NCBI GenBank assembly: GCA_040902195.1
Contig: JBBDXS010000019.1
Coordinates: 310,001-374,000, forward strand
Direction: 5' to 3'
Origin: JBBDXS01 sp040902195
GTDB taxonomy: Bacteria > Chloroflexota > Dehalococcoidia > DSTF01 > RBG-16-68-14
Length of the DNA stretch: 64,000 nt
Position numbers and translations under genes: made by a program. The notes under the pieces are model-generated. The model saw only the letters and a program-made list of their open reading frames with translations. It was not told where the DNA came from and did not search any database. Below are positions 16,401 to 23,390 of the stretch, one piece after another (position 1 is the first letter of the stretch; each line of letters begins with the position of its first letter).

Positions 16401-19400
16401 CCAGCCAGTTGCTCCACCAGGTCAAGTGAAGGTCGAACCTTTCGCCAAGAGAGTCGATTTGGGTAGCCACGTCTTGAGTGCGTTCGCGTAGCCGAGCAGC
16501 CAATGTCGTGTATTCTGTCAGGTCTCTGGAAGGTGCAACGTGTCGGTAGAACGCCTCAGGAACATTAGCGCCAAATCGGTTGAGGAGGTCGCCGATCCAA
16601 TTCAGGTCAGCTTTCACGTTGTTCCAGTCGGTTGCGAGACCCTCGTAGCTGGGACCAAAAGAGGAGAATTCGTCAGCCAGCCCTGCCGTGCGCTCCTCGA
16701 TTTCCAATACATGAAGACCTGCCGCGAGCGAGCTGGACAGTTCGTCGAATTCTGCGGGCAATTTGACGCCAGAGCGCCTAGTGGCGGTGAGGACTTGCTG
16801 AATCGTCGACAACGGCCCGAGTGATTTCGTCGCAAGGTTTTGCAATGTGCTCAGGGCGAGGTCATCGGGCAGGGAACCTTTGCGGCCAAGGCTGTTGAGA
16901 TTCTGGCTTAGGCTCTCTCTTTGACGTTCGCAAACGTCTATCGCGGGAGGTAACCAATTCGGGGCGTCGGCGTCAGTCAAAAGATCTTGACTAGCGCGGC
17001 CCGGAAGCCGCCACGTTCGCATGACCTCTGCAGCCCGACGTATGTCCTCGTCTATTGAAGTCCAGTCGGTGGCCCTCCCGGCGAATCGGTGGCCAAACGC
17101 AGACTGAAGGCGCGCAGCGTGGTCCTCCCACTCAGTTCGAAGGTCTCGAACGCGGAGTGCAAGTTCGATGACCTCGATAGCTTCGTCGACGGAAAGATTG
17201 CCAGGAGTCCGTAGTTGGGTCCGCAGCGAGCGTTGATCGCGTCTGAAATTGAACCTAAGTCGCCCCATAAGCCCCTGATATTCGACGCGATACCTCCCTT
17301 GCATGTCTTCGTCAACAACGCTGAGGATTCCTTCCGAACACTTCTCAAAGAGTGTCCGCTCGGAGACTGCCAGTGCGTCGAGAAGGTCCCGAGCTGCGTT
17401 TAGCGCCGCACGCGCACGAGCGGTTCCTACCGGCTCGAGCCACTCGGGAGGAACCGGAGCGAGAGCCGAGACCTCTCGTGCACCAGCTATCGCAGCGGTG
17501 ATCTGCCCCATCGATTCAATTGGCTCGTCGACAAGGGCATTAGTTAGTAAGCGCAAGCACCGCTGCAAATCACCTGCACTGGTGGCCACTGCTGTGGCCA
17601 CCTCGACGAGATCTTGCTTCGGAAAGAATACTGCCTTCCTCCACGCCGAGCGGTACGCTTCATCGAGCACAGAAATTTGCTCTTTAGATAGTTGTGCTTG
17701 CGGCGCGGTTGTCCTGAAGTCGACTTCTCTCCAAGATTCGCCGAACATGGTGGCAAGCGTTTGACTCAGCTGCTCATACTCTTCCTGCGTGCGCGACTGG
17801 CTCTCGGCGAGAGCCTGAAGTTTGGCTAAGCTGGCACGCCTAAGCCATTCGCTTGGAACCGAATGAGCTTGCGAGAGCTGATCAAGGATGCCTATCATGC
17901 GCTCTCCTTCTTTGGCTGAGAGCGCAAACTCTAACCCGAGCCAGGATGAGGAACGTTCCATCTCCGCGCCGAGAGCGGAGACCGCATCCAGTAGAGTATC
18001 CATGTCGTGGCGGATTAGATCGCTAAGACCGAGGGAGGGGACGGTATCCTTGAGAGGGATCCAACGACTTGTAGTGTGATCCTCAAATTCTCTTGGTCTG
18101 CGGGCTATCTTTTCGGAAACCGCCAAGACCTCTGCGGCAGCTTCTTCGTCGGCGACATCGCTAGGAATGACAAACTGAACATCAGGAATGTCTTGGAGTT
18201 CTGCGAACTCTCCTTGCAGTTGATACACAGACTTGTTGAGCGGACTACGGCGCTCATGCAGTGCCCTTACGAGGCTGTTTAGCCGTTCACGGCGTGAAAG
18301 CAGAGCTGTAAGGGAGTTGGGTGGCGTTGTGAGAGTCTCCCGTGCATCCATTAGGGATTCGCGAAGTTGTTCGTAGACTGACGCCTTCTTGCCACGCTCG
18401 CTGTGCATGTCTAGGCAGAAGATTCCAAGACCCCTTTCGACCAGGCGCCGCTTAACCACGTCAAGCGCGGCGGTCTTTTCGCTTACGAAGAGTACTCGCT
18501 TGCCGTCAGCCAGGGCTGTTGCGATGGTGTTTGCGATAGTCTGGCTCTTGCCCGTCCCAGGCGGCCCGTGGATGATCAGGTCAGCGCCCGATCTGGCTTG
18601 CTCGATGGCCATTAGTTGGGTCGCATCCGCGGGAAGGATGGCCTGCTGCTGCTTTAGATCCAGCAGGTCGTCGAGGCGACCTCCTGATAGTTCTCGTTGA
18701 CTCGGAAACTGTAAGGAAGGGTCTTGCGCGTCGGGATCTCCGCCACCGGCTAGCTGTCTGATTAGTGGGTGCGAGACACCTTCGTTGCGCATTCGCTCGA
18801 GATCTTTGACCATCGGCATCTTGGAATACGCGAACGTCGAAAGGTACATGTCGTCTGTTACGCGCCAGTCGTGCCGCTTGGAGATCGCCGAACGTATCAA
18901 CCGGAGATACTCAGACGGAGCCATGTCAGAGTACTCCGGTAGGGTGACTCCGTGCTTTGCTTGCGCGACGTAAAGCAGTGTGGCGTTCGATTCTGCGTCG
19001 TCGCTCTCGCGTTCTAGTTCGAAAGGATCCCGCAAAGATGGTTGAATGAGATTGCACGGAATGAGAATCAGCGGGGAGCGCGCGGCCTCGCCTTCCTCAT
19101 CAACCCATTCCAATATGCCCATCGCGAGGAAAAGAACATTGAGACCCTGTTCTTCTTCCCATTCCCTGTCTGTGCGTTGAAGTAATCTAAGGCGCCTTTG
19201 AAGGTCTGTAGCGTCGAGGTTGGTATGTATGTCGCCTGGGACTACGCGATCGGTGGATCCTGCCTCCTGCGGCTCCTCAAGGTTCAACATCGCCGATCTC
19301 TTGCTTATGGGCTCAACGAAGTCGAATTGAGGGCGGCGAGGCGACAGGAGTCGCTCTGCAAAAGTGTCCGGATCGGCATCGACTATGGGAATGGCCCGCC

Positions 19401-19515
19401 GGCCAGGCTTGAAGTAGAGAAGGTTGTTCCTGCGGTCGAGTTGAAGCAGCCGCTCCTGCCACTCCTTTAGGACATCAGGGATGGACCGCTTGCCTTGTCC
19501 GCCGTTTCCGCTCAC
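13489..19515 (-). CDS. Giant DUF4011 / SF1 helicase / PD-(D/E)XK nuclease / DUF3320 protein
   Basis: About 2008 residues, standing alone. Order: DUF4011-type N-terminus with LQLDRRNNLLYFK (about 25-37); SF1 (UPF1-like) motif I GPPGTGKS (317-324) and VLFVSEKTAALDVVKRRL; a helical insert of some 900 residues; motif II FDEASQ (about 1230) then VGDENQLPPT; motif VI LNVAITRAR; an MTES_1575/Vsr-like nuclease with YRIDLGI and LGIECDGATYH (about 1550-1580); two DUF3320-like winged domains (about 1730 and 1850); and a C-terminal motif GGTLWVIGG/LGFSFTPKGGK. This domain order is known from anti-phage candidates (the Hhe-type systems) and from large bacterial nuclease-helicases. GC is lower than in neighbours. 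The GTG at 19513-19515 has GGGGG upstream; a GTG at 19581 is also possible. Confidence 0.88.
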   Translation of the reverse strand: MSGNGGQGKRSIPDVLKEWQERLLQLDRRNNLLYFKPGRRAIPIVDADPDTFAERLLSPRRPQFDFVEPISKRSAMLNLEEPQEAGSTDRVVPGDIHTNLDATDLQRRLRLLQRTDREWEEEQGLNVLFLAMGILEWVDEEGEAARSPLILIPCNLIQPSLRDPFELERESDDAESNATLLYVAQAKHGVTLPEYSDMAPSEYLRLIRSAISKRHDWRVTDDMYLSTFAYSKMPMVKDLERMRNEGVSHPLIRQLAGGGDPDAQDPSLQFPSQRELSGGRLDDLLDLKQQQAILPADATQLMAIEQARSGADLIIHGPPGTGKSQTIANTIATALADGKRVLFVSEKTAALDVVKRRLVERGLGIFCLDMHSERGKKASVYEQLRESLMDARETLTTPPNSLTALLSRRERLNSLVRALHERRSPLNKSVYQLQGEFAELQDIPDVQFVIPSDVADEEAAAEVLAVSEKIARRPREFEDHTTSRWIPLKDTVPSLGLSDLIRHDMDTLLDAVSALGAEMERSSSWLGLEFALSAKEGERMIGILDQLSQAHSVPSEWLRRASLAKLQALAESQSRTQEEYEQLSQTLATMFGESWREVDFRTTAPQAQLSKEQISVLDEAYRSAWRKAVFFPKQDLVEVATAVATSAGDLQRCLRLLTNALVDEPIESMGQITAAIAGAREVSALAPVPPEWLEPVGTARARAALNAARDLLDALAVSERTLFEKCSEGILSVVDEDMQGRYRVEYQGLMGRLRFNFRRDQRSLRTQLRTPGNLSVDEAIEVIELALRVRDLRTEWEDHAARLQSAFGHRFAGRATDWTSIDEDIRRAAEVMRTWRLPGRASQDLLTDADAPNWLPPAIDVCERQRESLSQNLNSLGRKGSLPDDLALSTLQNLATKSLGPLSTIQQVLTATRRSGVKLPAEFDELSSSLAAGLHVLEIEERTAGLADEFSSFGPSYEGLATDWNNVKADLNWIGDLLNRFGANVPEAFYRHVAPSRDLTEYTTLAARLRERTQDVATQIDSLGERFDLHLTWWSNWLESDLGHIATWARDLQENAETSSAWLTYRATIEELNRILQTDVASQIRQVTDQSALVPKVVQRRVIGSWLDTIYANEPALSTFSSREFDHVRSEFTKLDQSLPNAAAQRVRDVCFAQYPSREIAGLRGGEYATLQRQLSRKRGQLSVRRLVESIPHLVQALKPVFLMSPLAVSKFLSRDSSALESISFDVVVFDEASQVFPEDAVPAIDRGNQTIVVGDENQLPPTNFFRRARAGDTDDYAEDEEDGDYFKGVPSILAAAKGAQVGEAYLGVHYRSRHESLIRFSNHWIYKDRPMLVFPSPAVQESGLGIVDTYLPDARYDPSSRTNKGEAERTVDVLFHLLRTCPLDESVGIVALSRTQSDCIQQMIDNRRLLESDVEERFASGREPVFVKNLETVQGDERDHIILSIGYGPTVGSGATPNRFGPINAEGGRRRLNVAITRARKSMTVVHSLHPTAIDAESDGARLLRRFLEYVADPVRSIEAEVTLDPAAEVESPFEAAVEAALIRRGYRVSRQIGVSGYRIDLGILSEDGTRYDLGIECDGATYHSAPAARDRDWLRQSVLEGLGWRIHRVWSTSWIRNLEAELEDIDKAITRARAAARISKVPPAQPPRTEQAVDDADQKGDSPNGGERSPTVEPIKPVDTPEPPELFRPYVEAELDAIAVGAEVQYEVTPVLTRLIRRVVEQEGPVHVDVVVARLRDRYGLGRAGHIVRNRVEEAISDAVSRDHVAWIPTESGDAERSFLAITGADIEPRRPSASSMPRAVEHISLPELQAGVKVVLPAMFSGSREAVIVEVARQFGYQRTGSDIWSRIDAAISQILARHEIVEADSILSPVADRSPSSAQESHPAEQVDIPTIPATREESPKPDSPPAHQEPYAAKLLRAARRSTPQVRARGAAPAASETSTRQAIEYARQHGLEVIDRRPVGGTLWVIGGSDHKAALAPLGFSFTPKGGKVSGHKPSWYFAKKS

Positions 19516-19563
19516 CGGGTACCCCCGCGCAATGTTAGCAAATTGTCGAGCGGGCTTTGACCG

Positions 19564-19608
19564 GACAACTCGTCGCCCCACGAAGTTGTCTTAGGTGTCC
19601 GGACACCT
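19564..19608. promoter_or_regulatory. Two dyads upstream of the helicase gene
   Basis: AGGTGTCC-GGACACCT (19593-19608) is a perfect 16-base palindrome without loop, operator-like. Next to it GACAACT (19564-19570) and AGTTGTC (19584-19590) form an inverted repeat with a 13-base spacer. No clear -35/-10 pair was found for the helicase gene, so these may be operators or the terminator of the dockerin gene. Confidence 0.4.
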
Positions 19609-19692
19609 GCTACGAAGTCGACATTGTACAGTGGAGGCGCGATTTCCCCATCTTGTTGGTCGCCCGCCAAATACAAGGGGCCGCCTGCTGCC

Positions 19693-19974
19693 CTACAGAC
19701 ACTCCGGGAGCTCGTTGATAAGGCCGGCGTCGTATTGGAGCACGATCGTCGCATCGGTGCTTTGGATCTGCCCGTTGCCGTCCGCGTCCCACATGTGAAG
19801 AAGGATGTTTCCAGGGTTGTAGAGATCTGCGACGAGCTGAAGGATCCGGGCGGCGTCGATGACGTTCACGACGCCGTCCTTGTTCGTGTCGGCACAGCCC
19901 TTCTGGGCCAAAGCCGGCGCGCTGGTGACCAACAGCGCCGCGCTGACCGTTAGGCCTAGGATCAGTCCCTTCAT
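19693..19974 (-). CDS. Small exported dockerin-repeat protein
   Basis: 93 residues: signal peptide 1-24 (MKGLILGLTVSAALLVTSAPALAQ, cut before KGCAD), then two EF-hand-like dockerin type I halves, DTNKDGVVNVIDAARILQLVA (about 28-48) and DADGNGQIQSTDATIVLQYDAG (about 62-83). Calcium ligands D-x-N/D-x-D/N-x are intact in both. There is almost nothing besides the dockerin, which suggests a free calcium-binding adaptor or anchor for a cohesin-like partner; no cohesin is seen in the window. The ATG at 19972-19974 is chosen for the signal peptide and a GGAG upstream. The propeller protein at 43458 ends in the same kind of module. Confidence 0.8.
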   Translation of the reverse strand: MKGLILGLTVSAALLVTSAPALAQKGCADTNKDGVVNVIDAARILQLVADLYNPGNILLHMWDADGNGQIQSTDATIVLQYDAGLINELPECL

Positions 19975-20191
19975 GAAAGCGCTCCATTGTTCCTGGTCGA
20001 TAGTGGAAGAACAGGGCACGATTCTGAAGTCTGCGTCAGGGCTAGTCTAGCACGGTCTCGCGACGACCACGTGATTGAGGTCGCCGTCCCTACGCGCCGC
20101 TGCAGCCGCGCTGAAATGCTATGCTGGGCCGTCTCGACTCGACACGCCCGAAAGCCGGTGTAATGCGCGTACAATCGAGCTGGCTGCCGTG

Positions 20192-22273
20192 ATGCCCTTC
20201 CCTGCGTTTGTTGGGGGGAGTCTGGGCATCGGCGTCGCAACGCTTCTTGCGGCCTCCATGCTACGGCGCAACAGCACGCTCTCCGTCCTCGCAGCGTTTG
20301 CCGGGACGATGGCCCTGCTGCTCTTTAGCGGCCTGGGCTACCTCAACCTCGTCGTCGACGACTCCTACATCAGTTTTCGCTACGCGCAGCACCTCGCCGA
20401 CGGTCAGGGCCCTAACTGGAACAGCACCGGGCACGTGGAAGGGTATACGAACTTCCTCTGGGTGCTCATTCTCGCCGGCTTTGCCAAGGCCGGGATTAGT
20501 CTCGTCGTCGCCTCGCGCGTTCTGGATTTCCTGGCGGTCATGGGAGCGCTGTTCGCGACGTATCTGATCTGGCGACTCTGGGCCGATGAGGACGAGGAAG
20601 GAACGCTCAGCAACCCCGTCCTCGTCGCCGTGGTGTTCGTACTCCTCGGCCTGGCGGGCGGCGTGCCGTTTTACGCCTTCGCCGGCCTAGAGACGCCCGT
20701 CTTTATGGCGCTGATTACCACAAGCGCCTACCTGTACTTCCTCGAGCGACGCGGCCGAAGCCGCCCCTGGTCAGCGGTGACGCTCGCGGCAGCGGCCATG
20801 ACGCGGCCGGAAGGGGTTTTGGTTGCAGCCGTTACGGGTGTGTTCCAGTTGTACAGGCTGAGGGCGGGAGCGGAGCCAAAGGTCGTGCGCCACGTCTTGG
20901 TTTGGGCCGCAGTACTTGGTGCGCTGTATGGCTCCTACTTCATCTGGCGCTACACGTACTACGATTATCTGTTACCCAACACCTTCTACGCGAAGGTGAG
21001 CGCCAACTCCTCGGGGTACAGCCAGGGGCTCGACTATCTTCGTGCCATTGGAAATCAGTACCTCCTGTTGCCGATGTTCATTGCGGCGGCCTTGCTCCTC
21101 GCGTACGACAAGCTCCGCGCTGACGTCGCGTACGTGATCGCACTCTGCGGCTCGCTCATGGCGGCCACCGCTCTCGAAGGCGGCGATTTCATGCCCTTCG
21201 GGCGGTTTGTCGTCCCAATCCTGCCGCTACTCTATTTGGCCGGTGTCTCCGGTTTTGCGGTCGTTCTCAAGCGCGCAGTTGCGCGACGAAATCAGGCGTT
21301 CTTCCTGGCGTCTGGCGCGCTGGCCTTAACCGCCTTAGCGCTCGTCCAGGGTTCCACCCAGGGGCTACTGCCTCAAGAACGCCTGGGCTACCGGGAGCAC
21401 CGCGCGATTGCGGACTGGATCCGCGAGTACACTCCCTCGGACATTACCGTCGGCGTCTTTCCCGCAGGCGTGCTCGGCTACTACAGCGAGCGTGACGTCT
21501 TGGACATGCTCGGCATCAACGACACGACAATAGCCCACACGAAGGTCGCGGACTTCGGCGCCGGCGTCGTCGGGCACGAAAAGTACAACCTGGATTACAT
21601 CCTGGATGACGCGCGCCCTGAGGTGCTGGTTGTCTTGGAAGGGCAGCTAGGTCCGACGACGAAGGAGGACATTCAGAACGCGGTTGAGCATACCCTCCTT
21701 GAGCCGAGAGATGCGCTCCTCGCTGATGCGCGCCTCTGGGCGAACTATCAGCTCCAATCGCTTGTCCTCGACGAGCTATGGCTTAACGTATTTTTCCGCA
21801 ATGACTTTGTCTCGCAAGTCCATGGCGCAGGCCTCATTGATCCTCAGAACCTTCTCGCTAACCCCGGCACCAGTACCGATGGCTGGAAGGCTTTTCAGAG
21901 CACCCTCCAGCCCTCAGCCGAAGGCCTCATCGTTACCTCCGATCAGGCCGCTTATGGTCCGTATCAGAGCACAGCCGCGATCAACGCCAGCCCGGGCCAG
22001 ACCTACGTCGCTGTGGTCTGGGTCAAAGGAACATCCGCGTCCGCCGGCGACCTTATTTCGCTCAGTCTACGCGAAAACGGCCAGCACGGAAGTGACAGCG
22101 AGAGCAACGGGTTCTTCCAACTTTCCACCATCTGGCAGCCGCTCTGGGTCGCCCGGACTGTAGGATCAACCGACGTGCGTTCCTTCAGTATGCACGTCCT
22201 CAAACTCGGCGACAGCGCCAAACCTGACACCCTGACCATCCGTGATGCGCAGGTGCACCGCATACAAGACTGA
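20192..22273 (+). CDS. GT-C-type membrane glycosyltransferase-like protein with C-terminal beta domain
   Basis: About 693 residues. After two hydrophobic helices comes LVVDDSYISFRYAQHLADGQGPNWN...VEGYTNFLWVLIL, the signature of GT-C polyprenyl-phosphate-sugar transferases near AftB and related actinobacterial or Chloroflexota proteins; the DD pair in the first loop is the likely catalytic or metal site. TRPEGVL and ALEGGDFMPFGRFVVPILPL follow, with about ten membrane helices to residue 400. The C-terminal 110 or so residues (LLANPGTSTDGWKAF...TLTIRDAQVHRI) resemble a CenC-like carbohydrate-binding sandwich. Probably adds a sugar to a surface polymer. The ATG at 20192 begins the first hydrophobic segment; no clear ribosome site, start moderately sure. 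Confidence 0.8.
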   Translation: MPFPAFVGGSLGIGVATLLAASMLRRNSTLSVLAAFAGTMALLLFSGLGYLNLVVDDSYISFRYAQHLADGQGPNWNSTGHVEGYTNFLWVLILAGFAKAGISLVVASRVLDFLAVMGALFATYLIWRLWADEDEEGTLSNPVLVAVVFVLLGLAGGVPFYAFAGLETPVFMALITTSAYLYFLERRGRSRPWSAVTLAAAAMTRPEGVLVAAVTGVFQLYRLRAGAEPKVVRHVLVWAAVLGALYGSYFIWRYTYYDYLLPNTFYAKVSANSSGYSQGLDYLRAIGNQYLLLPMFIAAALLLAYDKLRADVAYVIALCGSLMAATALEGGDFMPFGRFVVPILPLLYLAGVSGFAVVLKRAVARRNQAFFLASGALALTALALVQGSTQGLLPQERLGYREHRAIADWIREYTPSDITVGVFPAGVLGYYSERDVLDMLGINDTTIAHTKVADFGAGVVGHEKYNLDYILDDARPEVLVVLEGQLGPTTKEDIQNAVEHTLLEPRDALLADARLWANYQLQSLVLDELWLNVFFRNDFVSQVHGAGLIDPQNLLANPGTSTDGWKAFQSTLQPSAEGLIVTSDQAAYGPYQSTAAINASPGQTYVAVVWVKGTSASAGDLISLSLRENGQHGSDSESNGFFQLSTIWQPLWVARTVGSTDVRSFSMHVLKLGDSAKPDTLTIRDAQVHRIQD

Positions 22274-22300
22274 CTCGGCGCAGCGCCGTCCACCGTAGGG

Positions 22301-22342
22301 ACGGCTCGCGAGCCGTAGGGGCGGACCCATGTGTCCGCCCCT
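22301..22342 (+). repeat. Pair of palindromic interspersed repeats
   Basis: ACGGCTCGCGAGCCGT (22301-22316) is a perfect palindrome preceded by GTAGGG. AGGGGCGGAC - CCATGT - GTCCGCCCCT (22317-22342) has 10-base perfect arms. Both carry the TAGGG lead seen at 7496-7500. They sit between convergent genes and can serve as terminators. Confidence 0.6.
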
Positions 22343-22418
22343 CGTGAGGAGGCCTTTCAGGCCGCCCGCAACGTCGCGCCTATCCGAGGTGCTACTCTCT
22401 GCCCACACGCGGACGGGC

Positions 22419-23243
22419 TCATTCGCCAGCCATTGGATGGCGAACAAAGAACTCGGCGACGCCTCGGGCAACCGGCTCTGGTCGCTGCATGTGCAGCAGA
22501 TGGCCGACGCCCTCAATCGTGCAGTCCTCGACCTGCGGGAACCAGGAGTGGAGCAATTGGTGGCCATCAATAAACCACGGGTCGTTCTCCACGCCCAACA
22601 CCGAGAGTACCGGTTGTGAGATGGACACTGCTTGCACGGCCCCAAACTGCCATGCGTTGAGGGCCGGCAGATAGCTGGCGAAGAAATTATCGACGTTGTT
22701 CATCGCCTCGGCCACGCCGCCGGGGACGTGCTGGTCGATTGCTTTCCGGCAGGTCTCCCAGTCGAGGTTGCATACCACGCTCAGGAACCCCGCCATCGCC
22801 CGATCGCGATCACCCGAGCTGTAAGCCGCCAGAGCAGGCCCAGCCTTCTCGAAGAAGGCCCCAGCGCTCGGCACGCCCACCAGCGGCGGCTCCAGAAGGG
22901 CCAGCGTGTGAACGATGTCGGGACGGTCGACCGCCAGTTGGAGGGCTATGGCTGCCCCGGTTGAGTGACCGGCGACATGCGCGCGACGGACACCGAGATG
23001 GCCGAGCAGCTCAGCGGCATCGGCCGCATGCTCCGCAAAGCTCACCGGCGCAGGGCCATTGGTGCTGCGGGCTATTGGCCGCTGGCGGTACCTGATCAAG
23101 CGGTAGCCCTTGGCCAGCGCCGTTTCTGAAAAGAACGGCAAGAAGCTGTCCGCGATGGGACCCGTACTGATCAGTAGGACAGGTTCGCCTGATCCCTTTA
23201 CCTCGTACTCCAACTCCATTCCGTTGACGTTCGCCTTCTCCAT
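22419..23243 (-). CDS. Alpha/beta hydrolase
   Basis: 274 residues. Nucleophile elbow AGHSTG (Ser94), oxyanion region LLISTGPIADS near residue 23-33, catalytic His in EGVGHLLHMQRPE near the C-terminus, and a VLGVENDPWF segment supplying the acid. The arrangement matches abhydrolase_1 members (haloperoxidase/epoxide hydrolase-like), but substrate is not evident. An in-frame extension upstream of about 52 residues is ignored because the ATG at 23241-23243 has a GGAGG 8 bases upstream. Monocistronic, convergent with the membrane protein gene to its left. Confidence 0.9.
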   Translation of the reverse strand: MEKANVNGMELEYEVKGSGEPVLLISTGPIADSFLPFFSETALAKGYRLIRYRQRPIARSTNGPAPVSFAEHAADAAELLGHLGVRRAHVAGHSTGAAIALQLAVDRPDIVHTLALLEPPLVGVPSAGAFFEKAGPALAAYSSGDRDRAMAGFLSVVCNLDWETCRKAIDQHVPGGVAEAMNNVDNFFASYLPALNAWQFGAVQAVSISQPVLSVLGVENDPWFIDGHQLLHSWFPQVEDCTIEGVGHLLHMQRPEPVARGVAEFFVRHPMAGE

Positions 23244-23346
23244 AGCTCTACCTCCATCTGAGATTCGTATTTGGCCTCCGCAGCTCATGGCCGCCGGTGT
23301 CCGGTCGAACTCTGGCTGTCCAATTACTAATGCGTGATGAAGCCCG

Positions 23347-23374
23347 TTACACTGGTAACTTCTACGGTTACAAT
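23347..23374 (+). promoter_or_regulatory. Possible promoter for the TPR protein
   Basis: TTACAC (23347-23352), 16-base spacer, TACAAT (23369-23374). An RNA start near 23381 excludes the ATG at 23334 as the translation start and leaves GTG 23391 or ATG 23421. Confidence 0.45.
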
Positions 23375-23390
23375 TGCGGCCAGAGGTGCT

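Noticed and set aside
23334..23390. ATG at 23334 as the start of the TPR protein
   Set aside because: It lies upstream of a plausible promoter (23347-23374) and has no ribosome site.
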